Under the pieces are notes generated by a model. That model did no database searches and was not told where the DNA came from. It was given only the letters and a program-made list of their open reading frames with translations. The translations under genes were made by a program, and so were the position numbers. Positions 7,418-14,954 of a stretch of DNA of 16,666 nt are shown in pieces (position 1 is the stretch's first letter; the number at the start of each line of letters is the position of its first letter). The stretch is from Bacteroidales bacterium UBA3623 (GTDB lineage Bacteria; Bacteroidota; Bacteroidia; Bacteroidales; UBA932): contig DFLI01000115.1 in the NCBI GenBank assembly GCA_002373715.1, forward strand, positions 1-16,666, given 5' to 3'.

Positions 7418-10400
7418 ATGAAACGAGCTTTATTGCTTTTGGCTTGCCTCTTTGCAAGCCTGACGGTAACGTTTGCTCAGACCACCGTGAAGGGTTCTGT
7501 CCTTGACGGCGCAGGAGCACCCATCGTGGGCGCCTACGTGATGGTTCAGGGTAGCTCTACCCTCGGTGCCATCACCGACGAAAACGGTGCGTTCTCCATC
7601 GCAAACGTCCCTGCATCGGCCACCACGCTGGTGGCTTCCTGCATCGGCTACTCTACTGTGTCCGTTCCCATCACCTCCTCCCCCATCCGCATTACTATGC
7701 AGGAAGACGCTGAGTTCCTGGACGAGGTAGTTGTTACCGCCCAAGGTCTCACGCGTAAGCAGAAGGCCATCGGTTATTCTGCCCAGACGCTCACTGAAGA
7801 GAAGATCACCATGACCCACAGCTCTGACATGGGTAACTCCCTTGCCGGTAAAGTGGCTGGTGCCCAGTTCTGGGGCGCCGGTGGTGCCACCTTCAACGAA
7901 GGTTCCATCGTTCTCCGCGGCGCCACGTCCTACAGCGACGCCAAGGGTAGCGAGCCCATCTACGTAATCGATGGTACCATCGCTTCCGCTTCGGCCATCA
8001 ATATGGATGATGTGGCCAGCATGAATATCCTCAAAGGCCCCTCCGCTACCGCCCTGTACGGTTCTCGCGGCGCCAACGGTGCTGTAATCATCACCACCAA
8101 GCGTGCCGAGGAAGGTAAGACCAAGCTGGAGTTCTCTCACACCACGGCTGTGGAAACCTATTATAATCATATTAAGCTGAACAACCTCTACGGTGGTGGT
8201 TCCATGACCGCTGGACTTACCAAGGCAGCAGCCAGCGCGGCAGACCCTTATGCCACGGACTGGACTTCCGCACCCTTCCTGTTCGGTGACGACTGGGGCG
8301 AGATGTCTCTGGGAGACGGAACCTACTACATGGACTACTATTCCGATGAAAACTGGGGCCCCCGCTTCGATGACGTAACCCTCGTACGTTCCGCCCTCTC
8401 CTGGGATCCCACTTCCGACAAATACGGAAAAGCTGAACCTTGGTCCTACAGATTCAAACTGAGCGACCTCACCCGTCCGGCCTGGTCTAACACCACCAAC
8501 ATCGCTTTTTCCAAGTCTGTCAAGGGAATGAGCACCCGCGTGTCCTTCACCAATGTAGACCGCCAGGGTGTTATGTACAACTCCAAGGCCGTTCGCCGCA
8601 GCTTTAGCATTTCCACGCAGCTCAAGCCCACCAGCTGGCTCAATGCCGACTTTAGCTACCGCTATCGTTTCCGTCAGAACCAGAATGCCGCTACCGAAGG
8701 TTACAGCGCTGCCGGTAACGTAGTCTGCGACTTCACCCAGTGGGGTCACACGGATGTGAACATTAAGGATTACATGGATTGGGAGCGTCCCGACGGTTCC
8801 TGGCGTACTTGGAACATCCACGACATCAACGACCTCACCCCCGAGTTCCACGACAACCCTTACGCCACGCTGCAGAACTACAACAGCAAGAACACTTTCA
8901 ACTATCACATGATCTCTGCTGACATCTACGCCACCCTGCCTTTCAACATCAAAGTGGGCGCCCGCGTGAACAACTACATCAACGCCCGTCAGTATGAGGC
9001 CAAGCACGGAACCGGTTCCATCAACTGGGATCCCTACTTCCGCACCTACCATGCTCAGGACAACGACTTCACCGCCCAGGGTTATCTTACTTACGGTGGT
9101 CAGTTCGTAGAGAACAAGCTCTCCGTAGAGGCCGCAGCCTTCGCAGAAACCCGCAGATACGACTATAAGTACCTGAACTCCAGCACTAACGGTGGTCTTT
9201 CCCTGAAGGATTACTACAACCTGAAGGCTTCTGCCAGCACTTACTCCACCAACAACGAGGAAACCCACTACCAGACCCGTTCCTTCTTTGGAACGGCCAC
9301 CATCGGTTGGGACGACCTCGTGTACTTGGACGGTTCCATCCGTTACGACCTGGATTCCCGCCTGCCTGCCGACAACAACGGCTACCTCTATGGCGGCGGC
9401 TCCGTATCCTTCATGGCATCCAAGCTCATTAATGCTTCCTGGCTCAACTTCTGGAAAATCCGTGGTTCCGTGGCTCAGGTAGGTTCCACCATCAGTGCCT
9501 ATCAGATTTATCCCACCTACACCATCGGTACCAAGAAAGACGGCCAGACCACCATGTACGAGCCCAGTTCCCTGAAGAACCCCAACGTGCTTCCTACCAT
9601 CTCCACCTCCTTCGAAGTTGGTACCGAATTCAAGCTCTTTGGCAACCGTCTCTATGGTGACGTGAACTTCTACCGCAAGGACACCCGCAATGACATTATC
9701 AACGCCAACGTGCTGCCTCAGTCCGGTTACTCTTCCCGTAAGGTGAATGCCGGTCTGGTTCGCAACCAGGGTATTGAGGTTGTTCTGGGCGGCACCCCCA
9801 TCCAGACCAAGAACGTTACCTGGAACCTTAGCGCCAACATAGCTAAGAACAACAACAAGCTCATGGAACTCACCGACCCTAACGACCCCAATGAAAAGTA
9901 CACCATCTACTGGACCAAGTTCTACTATGAGTGGTACAATATGGCCATCGAAGGTCAGCCTATAGGTTCCGTGGTTTCCAACGCCCGTTGGGCCAAGACC
10001 GAAGACGGCACGCCCATCCTCCAGAAGGGCAACGCTACTTGGGGTGATGTACGCCCTGTATACGACCTGGGCAGCGAGAATACCGTTGGTAACGTGCAGC
10101 CCAAGTTCACGGGCGGTTTCTCCACCGATATCCGCATCAAGAACTTCACCCTGGGCGCATCCCTGGACTTCCTTGTAGGCGGCAGCCTCGTTTCCTGGAC
10201 CAATATGTGGGGCACCGGTTCCGGTATGTTCGCTTCCACGGCCAAGATTAACGACCGCGGCGTGAACGAACGTGAACCCGTTGCCGTGGGCGGTGGTGTT
10301 CACATGGAAGGTGTAGACAAGGACGGCAACCCTATGAGCGGTTACGTTGACGCCTACCAGTACTACCACTACAAGGCCTACTACGACTGCGACTCCTGGG

Positions 10401-10654
10401 TATACGACCGTACCTATGTGAAGCTCCGTGAGGTTTCCCTCAAGTACGACCTTCCTCAGAAGTTCCTGCAGAATCTGGGAATCGGCATCACCAAGGCTAG
10501 CGTAGCCCTGGTAGCCACCAACCCTTGGCTCATCTACTCCGCCTGCCCCAACCTGGATCCTTCCGAAATCGCAGGTGTTGAATACAACTTCCTCGAAGGC
10601 GGCCAGGCCATGTCTACCCGTACCTTCGGTGTAACTGTCAACGTCACTTTCTAA
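7418..10654 (+). CDS. SusC/RagA-family TonB-dependent outer-membrane transporter
   Basis: The 1078-residue protein is of normal SusC length. It has a signal peptidase I signal (MKRALLLLACLFASLTVTFA, cleavage before QTT), then a carboxypeptidase-regulatory-like domain at about 23-98 (VKGSVLDGAGAPIVGAYVMV, ITDENGAFSI). The TonB-box region EFLDEVVVTAQG lies near residue 100. The plug domain at about 115-228 contains YVIDG, SMNILKGPSATALYG and SRGANGAVIITTK. A 22-strand beta barrel follows, ending in an aromatic residue (TFGVTVNVTF), as expected of barrel insertion signals. It imports a bulky nutrient, glycan or peptide, with energy from TonB, and the lipoprotein from the next gene acts as its lid. 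The substrate cannot be read from the sequence. Codons TTA, CTA and TCA are absent from nearly the whole gene, which fits strong expression. Confidence 0.95.
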   Translation: MKRALLLLACLFASLTVTFAQTTVKGSVLDGAGAPIVGAYVMVQGSSTLGAITDENGAFSIANVPASATTLVASCIGYSTVSVPITSSPIRITMQEDAEFLDEVVVTAQGLTRKQKAIGYSAQTLTEEKITMTHSSDMGNSLAGKVAGAQFWGAGGATFNEGSIVLRGATSYSDAKGSEPIYVIDGTIASASAINMDDVASMNILKGPSATALYGSRGANGAVIITTKRAEEGKTKLEFSHTTAVETYYNHIKLNNLYGGGSMTAGLTKAAASAADPYATDWTSAPFLFGDDWGEMSLGDGTYYMDYYSDENWGPRFDDVTLVRSALSWDPTSDKYGKAEPWSYRFKLSDLTRPAWSNTTNIAFSKSVKGMSTRVSFTNVDRQGVMYNSKAVRRSFSISTQLKPTSWLNADFSYRYRFRQNQNAATEGYSAAGNVVCDFTQWGHTDVNIKDYMDWERPDGSWRTWNIHDINDLTPEFHDNPYATLQNYNSKNTFNYHMISADIYATLPFNIKVGARVNNYINARQYEAKHGTGSINWDPYFRTYHAQDNDFTAQGYLTYGGQFVENKLSVEAAAFAETRRYDYKYLNSSTNGGLSLKDYYNLKASASTYSTNNEETHYQTRSFFGTATIGWDDLVYLDGSIRYDLDSRLPADNNGYLYGGGSVSFMASKLINASWLNFWKIRGSVAQVGSTISAYQIYPTYTIGTKKDGQTTMYEPSSLKNPNVLPTISTSFEVGTEFKLFGNRLYGDVNFYRKDTRNDIINANVLPQSGYSSRKVNAGLVRNQGIEVVLGGTPIQTKNVTWNLSANIAKNNNKLMELTDPNDPNEKYTIYWTKFYYEWYNMAIEGQPIGSVVSNARWAKTEDGTPILQKGNATWGDVRPVYDLGSENTVGNVQPKFTGGFSTDIRIKNFTLGASLDFLVGGSLVSWTNMWGTGSGMFASTAKINDRGVNEREPVAVGGGVHMEGVDKDGNPMSGYVDAYQYYHYKAYYDCDSWVYDRTYVKLREVSLKYDLPQKFLQNLGIGITKASVALVATNPWLIYSACPNLDPSEIAGVEYNFLEGGQAMSTRTFGVTVNVTF

Positions 10655-10656
10655 AC

Positions 10657-10662
10657 AGGAGG
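10657..10662 (+). promoter_or_regulatory. Strong Shine-Dalgarno sequence of susD
   Basis: AGGAGG lies 7 bases before the ATG at 10670, within the 15-base gap after the susC stop. It is a full-strength match to the 16S anti-SD. This is notable because most other starts in the window have no clear SD, as is typical of Bacteroidota. Confidence 0.7.
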
Positions 10663-10669
10663 AATCAAT

Positions 10670-12262
10670 ATGAAAAAGTTATATAACATCCTTCTTTCCG
10701 CTCTGACGGCTTCTGTCCTTGTAACCGCCTGCAACCCTGCAGACTTTGGTGACATCAACAAGGACCCGAACAACCCTTCGACGGCTTTCACTAACTACCT
10801 CTTCACATCGGCCTGCACCTATGTGCCCTACTTCGTGCTGGGCAGCGCCACCAACGGTTACGACCCTTGGCAGCAGGAATGGCCGGGTTATTTCTCCGAA
10901 TCCAAGAACAACCAGTATGGTCCTCTGGCCACCACGTCCACGTATTCTGGAGTGAGCAACATTTATCTGTATGCTCTCCGTAACCTCAATCAGATTATTG
11001 AGATGAATACGGATGATGAGCAGAAGTCCGGGTCCAACGTGCTTGCCTTCGGTTCCAACAACAACCAGATTGCCGTAGCCAAGACGCTGTCTGCCTACTA
11101 CTATATGTCCATTACCGATATCGTAGGTCCCATCGTCTTCACCGAAGCATTCCAGGGCAAGACCGAAGACAACTGGACTCCCAAGTACGACGCTCAGGAC
11201 AAGGTATACGAAGGTCTGGATGCGATGCTGAAGGAAGCCTACGCTCAGTTCAACGCCAAGGAAGATCTGGACGGATCCGCCGACGTTCTCTACCATGGTG
11301 ACATTGCCAAGTGGAAGAAGTTCAATGCTTCCCTGCGCATGCTCCTGGCCATCAAGATGAGCGACGTAGATCCCACCAACGGTAAGGCCCGCTTTGCCGC
11401 TGCCTATGCCGACGGAGGCATGACCGCCAAAGGCGACAGCTTCATGTACACCTATGACGACCTCACCTGGAACCGCCTATACTACTGGGTGAGCCCGGAT
11501 TACTCCGGCGCCGGCTTCAATGCCGTTCCCAACAAGTTCATCGTAGATCAGATGAAGGCCTTCAAGGACAACCGGATGTTCAAATACTTCGACATTGAAG
11601 GTTATCGTGGCGCGCGCCCCGCGGACAAGTTCCCCCGCGACTCCTACGATTCCTTCTACGGAGTTCCCTTCGGACTTTCCACCAACGAAGCCGTTAACGC
11701 TTGGGTCACTGTTTGCTGCTCCATCAACTACGACCTCATTGGTATGAGCGCCACCGTTCCGGTGATTCCCACCGCACGCATCCTCCTCACCGAGGCAGAA
11801 GCCGCCTACCGCGGCTGGATTGACGCCGATCCCAAGGCTCTCTACGAAGCCGGTATTGCCGCTTCCTTCGAGCAGTGGGGCGCCGAGGGCGCCGAGGCAT
11901 ATGTTGCCAGCGACCTCGTTGCCTACAAGGGTGGTGACGCCGGTCTGGAGCAGATCGCTCTTCAGCGTTGGATTGCCTCCTATATGTCTGACGGTGTAGA
12001 GGCCTGGGCCGACTGGCGCCGCCTCGATATCCCTCACCTGCCGGTAGGCCCTGGCGCCTTCGACAGTGGCAACAAGCACTATCCCTACCGTCTGGGCTTT
12101 TACGCCGACACCGACGTGAAGTATAACAACGCCAACTATCTGGAAGCCGTCAAGCTTCTCCGCGGTGGCGAAGACAATACTTCCAGCCGTCTGTGGTGGG
12201 ATGTCGCCGACAACTGGGAAGGCGTCCTCTCGGATGAGGAATGCACTCCTCCTACCCTCTAA
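10670..12262 (+). CDS. SusD/RagB-family (SusD-like_2) nutrient-binding lipoprotein
   Basis: The 530-residue protein starts with a lipoprotein signal peptide (MKKLYNILLSALTASVLVTAC, acylated Cys 21). The mature N-terminus has the family phrase FGDINKDPNNP. TPR-like helices are suggested by the segments IAVAKTLSAYYYMSITDIVG and YEGLDAMLKEAYAQF. Residues about 209-232 (GDIAKWKKFNASLRMLLAIK then MSDVDP) match the SusD-like_2 type rather than classic SusD. The segments RILLTEAEAAYRGWI (about 370) and LQRWIASYMSDGVEAWADWR (C-terminal third) are also typical. It sits on the cell surface, captures the substrate and closes over the SusC barrel. It follows susC by 15 bases and is the last gene before a terminator. 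No enzyme gene accompanies the pair, so whether it binds glycan, peptide or another ligand is open. Confidence 0.93.
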   Translation: MKKLYNILLSALTASVLVTACNPADFGDINKDPNNPSTAFTNYLFTSACTYVPYFVLGSATNGYDPWQQEWPGYFSESKNNQYGPLATTSTYSGVSNIYLYALRNLNQIIEMNTDDEQKSGSNVLAFGSNNNQIAVAKTLSAYYYMSITDIVGPIVFTEAFQGKTEDNWTPKYDAQDKVYEGLDAMLKEAYAQFNAKEDLDGSADVLYHGDIAKWKKFNASLRMLLAIKMSDVDPTNGKARFAAAYADGGMTAKGDSFMYTYDDLTWNRLYYWVSPDYSGAGFNAVPNKFIVDQMKAFKDNRMFKYFDIEGYRGARPADKFPRDSYDSFYGVPFGLSTNEAVNAWVTVCCSINYDLIGMSATVPVIPTARILLTEAEAAYRGWIDADPKALYEAGIAASFEQWGAEGAEAYVASDLVAYKGGDAGLEQIALQRWIASYMSDGVEAWADWRRLDIPHLPVGPGAFDSGNKHYPYRLGFYADTDVKYNNANYLEAVKLLRGGEDNTSSRLWWDVADNWEGVLSDEECTPPTL

Positions 12263-12322
12263 GAAAAAATGTACAGAGAAATACAGATTTGTTAAACAAA
12301 ATATTGATATGATCTGTACCCC

Positions 12323-12357
12323 CCGGAGCAAGTCGCAAGGCTTGCTCCGGTTTTTTT
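12323..12357 (+). terminator. Intrinsic terminator of the susC-susD operon
   Basis: CCGGAGCAAG (12323-12332) and CTTGCTCCGG (12341-12350) form a perfect 10-bp stem with an 8-base loop. Seven T residues follow immediately (12351-12357). It lies about 60 bases after the susD stop. Just upstream, GTACAGA (12271-12277) and TACAGAT (12282-12288) can each pair with the GATCTGTAC region at 12311-12319, giving a weaker alternative hairpin. Confidence 0.93.
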
Positions 12358-12359
12358 AT

Positions 12360-12367
12360 TATATTTG
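12360..12367 (+). promoter_or_regulatory. Predicted -7 box of the formate/nitrite-transporter-like gene
   Basis: TATATTTG matches TAnnTTTG exactly and ends 18 bases before the ATG at 12386, which implies a leader of about 12-14 bases. It begins only 2 bases after the T-tract of the susD terminator, so any -33 element would lie inside the terminator stem (CTTGCTCC region). Confidence 0.55.
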
Positions 12368-12385
12368 TAGAAAATACACTAAACC

Positions 12386-12970
12386 ATGAGTAACGATAAC
12401 CGACTTTCCATTTTTGCAGGCATTCTCATCGGCCTGGGCGCATACGGATTCCTGGCCCTGGGCGGCATTCCCGGCGCTATTATCTTTGCCTTCGGCCTGG
12501 TGGGTGTAGTTCTCACCGGTTCCCTGCTCTATACGGGAAAAGCCGGCGTACTCAACGACATTGGTGCCCTCACCAAAATCTGGTTCTGGAACGTGGTGGC
12601 CTGCGTGGTCATCGGCCTCATGGTGTATGCTATTGGAGGAGAGCCTTTTGAAAGGGCCCAGTCGGTGGTAGCCGGCCGATTTGCGCAGGGCCCCTGGCGC
12701 AGTTTCCTCAGGGCAGTAGGCTGCGGTCTTATCATAGACCTGTCCGTGTACCTTTATCGCGTGTCCAAGTCCCTCATCCCCATTCTCTTTGGCGTGCCCC
12801 TGTTCATCCTCTGCGGCTTCTACCACTCCATTGCAGACGTAGTGTACCTGGTGGCCGCCTGGAAGTGGTCCCCTGCCATTCTGTGGTATTATCCCATTAT
12901 TGTAATTGGCAACTATGTGGGCTGCAATATCCGCCGCCTGGTGCTGCCTAAAGAACCTGCTGCAAAGTAA
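12386..12970 (+). CDS. Short formate/nitrite transporter (FNT)-like membrane protein
   Basis: The 194-residue protein is almost entirely hydrophobic, with six likely membrane segments (about 7-27, 29-50, 62-84, 106-124, 129-145, 163-183). The pattern GFYHSIADVVYL (His147) matches the conserved central-His segment of FNT channels (EHSIANMY in FocA-like proteins). LTGSLLYTGKAG matches the LFTGN region, and IGNYVGCNIRRL matches the last GNxxGG segment. FNT proteins are pentameric channels that move small anions such as formate, nitrite or hydrosulfide across the inner membrane. This copy is much shorter than FocA or NirC (about 270-285 residues) and several Asn and Gly positions differ, so the substrate is uncertain. 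It is a single gene with its own promoter, and its 3' end overlaps the convergent M23 gene by 23 bases. Confidence 0.72.
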   Translation: MSNDNRLSIFAGILIGLGAYGFLALGGIPGAIIFAFGLVGVVLTGSLLYTGKAGVLNDIGALTKIWFWNVVACVVIGLMVYAIGGEPFERAQSVVAGRFAQGPWRSFLRAVGCGLIIDLSVYLYRVSKSLIPILFGVPLFILCGFYHSIADVVYLVAAWKWSPAILWYYPIIVIGNYVGCNIRRLVLPKEPAAK

Positions 12971-14180
12971 GCAGAGAATCCAGTTTGTGAGCCCTAAACT
13001 GGTATAAGGAGTCCAGCGCGGGCTTGTACTGTTCATGTATAGGATCTCCCGACGGGGCCTCCATCTTTAACGGATTGATGGGCGTCCCGTTTTTGTATAC
13101 GCGGAAGTCCAGGTGCGGGCCCGTGGCCGTTCCCGTCATGCCTACATAGCCAATTACCTGTCCCTGGTGCACACGGTCCCCTACTTTGAGGCCGCTGGCA
13201 TACTTGGAAAGGTGCATGTAGGAAGTGGTATAAACGGAATTGTGGCGCACCTTCACGGTGTTTCCACCGCCGCCGGCCCAGCCCTTACTGATAACCGTGC
13301 CGTCTCCGATGCTCATCACGGGCGTTCCTGTGGGCGCTGCGTAATCAATGGCTGTATGAGGCCGCACCACCCCGTGTACGGGATGCACACGATGGTAAGT
13401 GAAACCGGAAGAAATGCGCGTAAACTTGAGTGGGGCCTTCAGGAAGGCCTTTCTCATGCTTTCTCCCTTCTCGTTCCAGTACTTGTTGCCGCCGTCCTGT
13501 TGGTCAAAATACAGGGCGTGGGAATCCTTTTCTCCGCGGGAGAACACGGCATATTCCACATCAGCAATCTTGAACACTTCCCCTTCGCAAACATCCTGGT
13601 GATAGAGCACGCGGAAGCGGTCTCCTTTCTGCAGGCCGAAGAAATCTACCGTCCAGGCGTAAATATCGGCCAATTCCACTATGACAAGCGGTGAGGCGCC
13701 GGCGTCCAGCATGTCGTTCCACAGAGAGGTATTGATGGTGACATCGGCCACCTTTTCCTGCCTCTCTACGGGCTTATCGTACGCCCATGCGGCCAGGGAA
13801 TCCATGCACTGGAAGATAATGCTGTGCACGCGGTTTTCTTCGTATACGAAATAGCGCAGGATGGTGGAATCCTGGTAATAGGCCTGCCAGGCGGCCCCTG
13901 CGCGGAATTTCCGCACATCGAAGAGGCTGTCCGAAGCCTTAATGAGCTTGTAGGTATCTTCCCCGCTGAGCCCCAGGCTTCCCATGAGCCCCGAGAAGGT
14001 GGCCCCTTCGGGGACTTTGCCATCGGCCCTAGTAAAAGAATCTGTGCAGAAACCCAGCGGATACACCGTGTCTTTCTTCTCCTCGGGCTCTTCCACGGGA
14101 GCGGCGGCCCGGCGGCCTCCCCAGTTGCAGGAAAGGGTTAACAAAAAGAGAATGAAAACAGCGGCAAGGTTTCTTTTCAT
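12948..14180 (-). CDS. M23-family peptidoglycan endopeptidase lipoprotein (LytM-type)
   Basis: From the ATG at 14180 the protein has 410 residues, starting with a lipoprotein signal peptide (MKRNLAAVFILFLLTLSC). Residues about 40-240 resemble the N-terminal domains of MepM/Csd3-type enzymes (VPEGATFSGLMGSLGLSGED, YAWTVDFFGLQKGDRFRVLY). The M23 domain is at about 255-375: RISSGFTYHRVHPVHG, HTAIDYAAPTGTPV (zinc ligands H275 and D279), YMHLSKYA, and GPHLDFRV. In classical LytM the last motif is HLH, where the second His is the third zinc ligand. Here that position is Asp358, while H356 is kept. Family members cut peptide cross-links in the cell wall. An upstream TTG (14201) is open but lies inside the predicted -7 box, so the ATG is preferred. 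It is divergent from hypB and convergent with the FNT-like gene. Confidence 0.88.
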   Translation of the reverse strand: MKRNLAAVFILFLLTLSCNWGGRRAAAPVEEPEEKKDTVYPLGFCTDSFTRADGKVPEGATFSGLMGSLGLSGEDTYKLIKASDSLFDVRKFRAGAAWQAYYQDSTILRYFVYEENRVHSIIFQCMDSLAAWAYDKPVERQEKVADVTINTSLWNDMLDAGASPLVIVELADIYAWTVDFFGLQKGDRFRVLYHQDVCEGEVFKIADVEYAVFSRGEKDSHALYFDQQDGGNKYWNEKGESMRKAFLKAPLKFTRISSGFTYHRVHPVHGVVRPHTAIDYAAPTGTPVMSIGDGTVISKGWAGGGGNTVKVRHNSVYTTSYMHLSKYASGLKVGDRVHQGQVIGYVGMTGTATGPHLDFRVYKNGTPINPLKMEAPSGDPIHEQYKPALDSLYQFRAHKLDSLLTLQQVL

Positions 14181-14198
14181 GGGGACAGATTTTGTATA

Positions 14199-14206
14199 CA
14201 AAGGTA
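14199..14206 (-). promoter_or_regulatory. Predicted -7 box of the M23 peptidase promoter
   Basis: On the minus strand this reads TACCTTTG, a perfect TAnnTTTG, ending 18 bases before the ATG. TTTT, 19 bases further upstream (within TCTTTTCC), is a fair -33 element. The position excludes the upstream TTG as translation start. Confidence 0.6.
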
Positions 14207-14236
14207 GAAAAAATTCCTAATCCGGAAAAGATTTCG

Positions 14237-14243
14237 TATATTG
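14237..14243 (+). promoter_or_regulatory. Weak candidate -7 box for the hypB operon
   Basis: TATATTG is one T short of TAnnTTTG and lies 32 bases before the hypB ATG. No clear -33 element is visible. It is the best candidate in the 95-base divergent region, but it is weak. A modest SD-like AAAAGG is at 14261-14266. Confidence 0.3.
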
Positions 14244-14275
14244 CGCTGATTAATAACACTAAAAGGATCTGAAAG

Positions 14276-14950
14276 ATGGACCCTGTCAAAGTCATCGAAA
14301 TCAAAAAGAGCGTTTTCGAGGATAACGATGCTGACGCCCGGAGGCTCCGTAAGGAACTGAAAGAGAAGGGAGTATATCTCCTTAACCTGATGTCCTCCCC
14401 CGGCAGCGGCAAAACCACCACGCTCATCCAAACCCTGAACCTCCTCAAAGATAAACTGCGCATAGCAGTAATGGAGGCCGATATTGACTCGGACGTAGAT
14501 GCCGTCAAAATCAAGGAAGCCACCGGCATCCCTTCCATCCAGCTGCATACGGGCGGTATGTGCCACCTGGACGCCGAAATGACGCGCCAAGGGTTGGACA
14601 ACGTATCCATGGAGGGCCTGGACCTGGTGGTGCTGGAAAACGTGGGCAACCTGGTGTGCCCGGCCGAATTTGACACCGGCGCCTGCCGCAACGCCATGAT
14701 CCTGAGCGTGCCCGAGGGCCACGACAAGCCCCTCAAGTACCCGCTCATGTTCTCCGTTTGCGACGTAGTGGTTATCAATAAGATAGATGTACTCCCCTAC
14801 TTCGACTTTAACCTGGAGAAATGCAAGGAGTACATCCACATGCGCAATCCCAAGGCCACCGTCATCCCCATTTGCGCCAAAACGGGAGAAGGCGTGGAAG
14901 CCTTCGCGGAATGGATCCTTCAAGAAGTGAAAAACTGGAAAAACCAATAG
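14276..14950 (+). CDS. hypB: Nickel-handling GTPase HypB (hydrogenase maturation)
   Basis: HypB is a cytoplasmic SIMIBI-class GTPase that delivers nickel, usually with HypA, to the active site of [NiFe]-hydrogenases. The 224-residue protein shows the P-loop SSPGSGKTTTL (G43-T47), ADIDSDVDAVKI, the metal-site motif TGGMCHLDAEM (C96, H97), ENVGNLVCPAEFDTG (C128), and the guanine-specificity motif NKID (168-171). All dimer-interface metal ligands known from the family (Cys-His and Cys) are present. The N-terminal His-rich stretch and CxxCGC site found in some HypBs are absent, as in shorter versions. It is the first gene of its operon, with a 4-base gap to the flavoprotein gene. No hypA, hypC-F or [NiFe]-hydrogenase subunit is in the window, so its client enzyme is unknown. 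Confidence 0.95.
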   Translation: MDPVKVIEIKKSVFEDNDADARRLRKELKEKGVYLLNLMSSPGSGKTTTLIQTLNLLKDKLRIAVMEADIDSDVDAVKIKEATGIPSIQLHTGGMCHLDAEMTRQGLDNVSMEGLDLVVLENVGNLVCPAEFDTGACRNAMILSVPEGHDKPLKYPLMFSVCDVVVINKIDVLPYFDFNLEKCKEYIHMRNPKATVIPICAKTGEGVEAFAEWILQEVKNWKNQ

Positions 14951-14954
14951 CCTT

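Noticed and set aside
7430..10369. 979-codon antisense ORF across susC
   Set aside because: It is codon-aligned with susC and open only because susC lacks TTA, CTA and TCA. Its translation is low-complexity (Val, Gly, His rich) with no signal or domain.
14213..14236. TTCC-TAATCC-GGAA and AATC/GATT short inverted repeats between M23 and hypB as an operator
   Set aside because: The four-base arms are what chance gives in AT-rich sequence, and no regulator gene is nearby.
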